The notes under the pieces are model-generated. The model saw only the letters and a program-made list of their open reading frames with translations. It did not search any database and was not told the origin of the DNA. Of a stretch of 64,000 nt of DNA, positions 62,190 to 64,000 are shown piece by piece. The DNA lies in assembly GCF_004684345.1 (NCBI RefSeq), contig NZ_CP038469.1:3038001-3102000 (forward strand). Direction: 5' to 3'. How positions within the stretch are numbered: position 1 is the stretch's first letter; every line of letters starts with the position of its first letter. The stretch is from Citrobacter tructae (GTDB lineage: Bacteria > Pseudomonadota > Gammaproteobacteria > Enterobacterales > Enterobacteriaceae). The translations under genes and the position numbers were made by a program.

Positions 62190-63131
62190 ATGCTCGCTAC
62201 TCTCACGCGGCTGTTCCCGTTATGGGCACTGCTGCTCTCTGTTATTGCGTATTACACGCCCTCCACCTTTACGCCTGTCGGGCCATTCGTGCCGTCATTA
62301 CTGATGCTGATTATGTTCGGCATGGGTGTTCACCTGAAGGTGGATGACTTTAAACGCGTACTCTCACGCCCTGCCCCGGTCGCTGCAGGTATTTTCCTGC
62401 ACTATCTGGTGATGCCTCTCGCCGCATGGATTTTGGCGCTGGCTTTTAATATGCCGCCGGAACTGTCCGCAGGGATGGTGCTGGTCGGTAGCGTGGCCAG
62501 CGGAACAGCATCTAACGTAATGATCTACCTAGCGAAAGGCGATGTGGCGCTCTCCGTGACTATTTCATCGGTTTCAACGCTGGTCGGTGTTGTCGCCACT
62601 CCGCTGCTCACACGTCTTTACGTCGATGCGCATATTCAGGTGGATGTCATGGGTATGCTGCTGAGTATTCTACAGATCGTGGTTATTCCGATTGCTTTGG
62701 GCCTGGTCATTCACCATCTGTTCCCACGCGTCGTAAAAGCGGTAGAACCGTATCTACCCGCGTTTTCTATGGTGTGCATCCTGGCAATCATCAGCGCTGT
62801 TGTGGCAGGTTCCGCGTCGCACATTGCGTCGGTCGGCTTTGTGGTGATTATCGCCGTTATTCTGCATAACACCATTGGTTTGCTCGGCGGCTACTGGGGC
62901 GGAAAACTCTTCGGCTTTGATGAATCCACGTGCCGCACACTGGCGATTGAAGTCGGTATGCAGAATTCAGGGCTTGCCGCTGCACTGGGCAAAATCTACT
63001 TCGGTCCACTCGCCGCCCTGCCCGGTGCGCTGTTCTCCGTCTGGCATAACCTTTCAGGTTCGCTGCTGGCGGGTTACTGGTCCGGTAAGACGATTGTTGA
63101 GAAACCGCATCAGACGGTGAAAGAAAACTAA
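62190..63131 (+). CDS. panS: BASS-family transporter, PanS-like
   Basis: A 313-residue bile acid:sodium symporter superfamily permease with about 10 membrane segments. The family blocks FGMGVHLKVDDFKRVLSRP and SVASGTASNVMIYLAKGD are clear, as is EVGMQNSGLAAALGKIYFG. It closely resembles the PanS group, which imports ketopantoate in Salmonella. The symbol is given on resemblance; another keto acid could be the real substrate. It lies alone, downstream of rtcR. Confidence 0.65.
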   Translation: MLATLTRLFPLWALLLSVIAYYTPSTFTPVGPFVPSLLMLIMFGMGVHLKVDDFKRVLSRPAPVAAGIFLHYLVMPLAAWILALAFNMPPELSAGMVLVGSVASGTASNVMIYLAKGDVALSVTISSVSTLVGVVATPLLTRLYVDAHIQVDVMGMLLSILQIVVIPIALGLVIHHLFPRVVKAVEPYLPAFSMVCILAIISAVVAGSASHIASVGFVVIIAVILHNTIGLLGGYWGGKLFGFDESTCRTLAIEVGMQNSGLAAALGKIYFGPLAALPGALFSVWHNLSGSLLAGYWSGKTIVEKPHQTVKEN

Positions 63132-63138
63132 AAAAGTG

Positions 63139-63163
63139 CCGGGTGGTGCAAGCTTACCCGGCC
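63139..63163. repeat. REP-like palindrome
   Basis: GCCGGGT and ACCCGGC flank GGTGCAAGCTT, between the transporter and yjbD. Confidence 0.75.
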
Positions 63164-63226
63164 AGCCCTATCAGATTGCACCACATTACCGTACACTGGA
63201 ACCTCTGGCTAACTGAGGGCAACCGT

Positions 63227-63499
63227 ATGGCACTCCCCCGCATTACCCAAAAAGAGATGACCGAGCGCGAACAGCGCGAACTGAAAACGCTGCTCGACCG
63301 TGCCCGTATTGCGCACGGTCGCCTGCTGACCAACGCAGAGACCAACAGCATTAAGAAAGAGTACATTGATAAGCTGATGCTGCAGCGTGAAGCCGAAGCC
63401 AAAAAAGCCCGCCAGCTAAAGAAAAAGCAGGCTTATAAACCCGATGCTGAAGCCTCGTTTTCCTGGTCAGCAAACACACCGACGCGCGGTCGGCGTTAA
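63227..63499 (+). CDS. yjbD: DUF3811 protein YjbD
   Basis: A 90-residue, highly charged helical protein of the DUF3811 family matching E. coli YjbD (MALPRITQKEMTEREQRELKTLL). The ATG at 63227 follows GAGGG; the longer frame from 63143 runs through the REP. Its function is unknown. It converges on rluF with a 4-base overlap. Confidence 0.93.
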   Translation: MALPRITQKEMTEREQRELKTLLDRARIAHGRLLTNAETNSIKKEYIDKLMLQREAEAKKARQLKKKQAYKPDAEASFSWSANTPTRGRR

Positions 63500-64000
63500 C
63501 GTCCTTTCTTCTTACGCCCCGGCTGAGCAAAACGTTTACCGTTAGACGCCGGGCGCGCTTTCTCTTTCTCAGCAGATTTTTCGATTTTCACCACCGGGCG
63601 CTTAATGCCAGCGGTCGCTGCTTTTGGCTTCGCTTTCGCCTTTGGTTTGGCTTCTGAAGATGAGTTCTCAATCAGCTTAAACAGATCGATCAGTTCGTCA
63701 TCCGTCAGATCACGCCATTCACCCAGCGGCAATCCGGACAAACCGATATTCATGATCCGCGTACGTTCAAGCTTGGTAACTTCATAGCCAAAGTGTTCGC
63801 ACATCCGACGGATCTGACGGTTCAGTCCCTGGACCAGGGTGATACGAAATACAAACGGCGCTTCTTTCCTGACCTTACATTTCTTGGTGACAGTACCGAG
63901 AATGGGCACCCCCGCCCCCAACCCACGAATAAAGTCGTCGGTTACGGGTTTATCGACCGTCACCAGATACTCTTTTTCATGATCGTTTCCGGCACGCAGG
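63496..64000 (-). CDS. rluF: 23S rRNA pseudouridine(2604) synthase RluF (N-terminal part outside window)
   Basis: The C-terminal part of RluF, which makes pseudouridine 2604 in 23S rRNA and also modifies U35 of tRNA-Tyr. The frame stays open to the window edge, so the gene continues beyond base 64000. The pseudouridine synthase block LVQGLNRQIRRMCEHFGYEV is present. The Lys/Ala/Pro-rich basic tail (PKAKAKPKA...GRKKKGR) matches E. coli. It is convergent with yjbD. Confidence 0.95.
   Translation of the reverse strand, partial: LRAGNDHEKEYLVTVDKPVTDDFIRGLGAGVPILGTVTKKCKVRKEAPFVFRITLVQGLNRQIRRMCEHFGYEVTKLERTRIMNIGLSGLPLGEWRDLTDDELIDLFKLIENSSSEAKPKAKAKPKAATAGIKRPVVKIEKSAEKEKARPASNGKRFAQPGRKKKGR

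Overview
The window is a stretch of an enterobacterial chromosome. Gene order and near-identical protein sequences match the 91-93 minute region of Escherichia coli (acs-yjcH-actP, yjcE, ghxP, soxRS, pdeC, yjcB, ssb/uvrA, yjbR, aphA, tyrB, alr, dnaB, qor, pspG, dusA, zur, yjbJ, dinF-lexA, dgkA, plsB, ubiAC, the maltose regulon, psiE, yjbEFGH, pgi, lysC, yjbD, rluF). The proteins are close to but not the same as E. coli, and several blocks are absent from E. coli K-12. A Citrobacter- or Salmonella-like member of the Enterobacteriaceae is the best guess; the species is an inference.

Layout. 1-3.95 kb: acetate activation and uptake (acs partial, yjcH, actP). 4-6.1 kb: a non-K-12 insert, a CidA/LrgA-LrgB-type membrane pair divergent from a LysR regulator. 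6.1-17.5 kb: yjcE, ghxP, the SraL small RNA, soxR/soxS, pdeC, yjcB, a decayed autotransporter fragment, and ssb/uvrA around an SOS box. 17.5-22.8 kb: yjbR (yjbQ is missing), aphA, tyrB, alr, dnaB. 22.8-30.0 kb: an accessory LacI-controlled catabolic operon (CoA-transferase, enoyl-CoA hydratase, MHS-type transporter, fumarate-reductase-like flavoprotein) between dnaB and qor. 30-41 kb: qor, pspG with a sigma-54 promoter, dusA, a cupin gene divergent from zur, yjbJ, dinF, lexA, dgkA, plsB, ubiA, ubiC. 41-49 kb: malM-lamB-malK divergent from malE-malF-malG. 49-54.4 kb: psiE, two acetyltransferase genes not in K-12, and the yjbEFGH exopolysaccharide operon. 54.8-58.1 kb: pgi and lysC. 58.1-62.1 kb: an RNA-repair-type island. 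62.2 kb to the end: a BASS transporter, yjbD and the end of rluF.

The most interesting locus is 58.1-62.1 kb. A second-type RtcR (CARF plus sigma-54 AAA+ activator) is divergent from a unit that begins at a near-consensus sigma-54 promoter with an IHF site. That unit first encodes a compact tRNA-like RNA (about 57 nt, a canonical T-loop, no anticodon arm), then a slipin/SPFH protein and an RlaP-type nucleotidyltransferase. No rtcA, rtcB or rsr is present. Other notable points are: lysC has lost the lysine riboswitch found upstream of E. coli lysC; a family of about 100-bp intergenic inverted repeats has arms that covary between copies, one copy sitting between malE and malF; and the LacI operon has two operators 20 bp apart.
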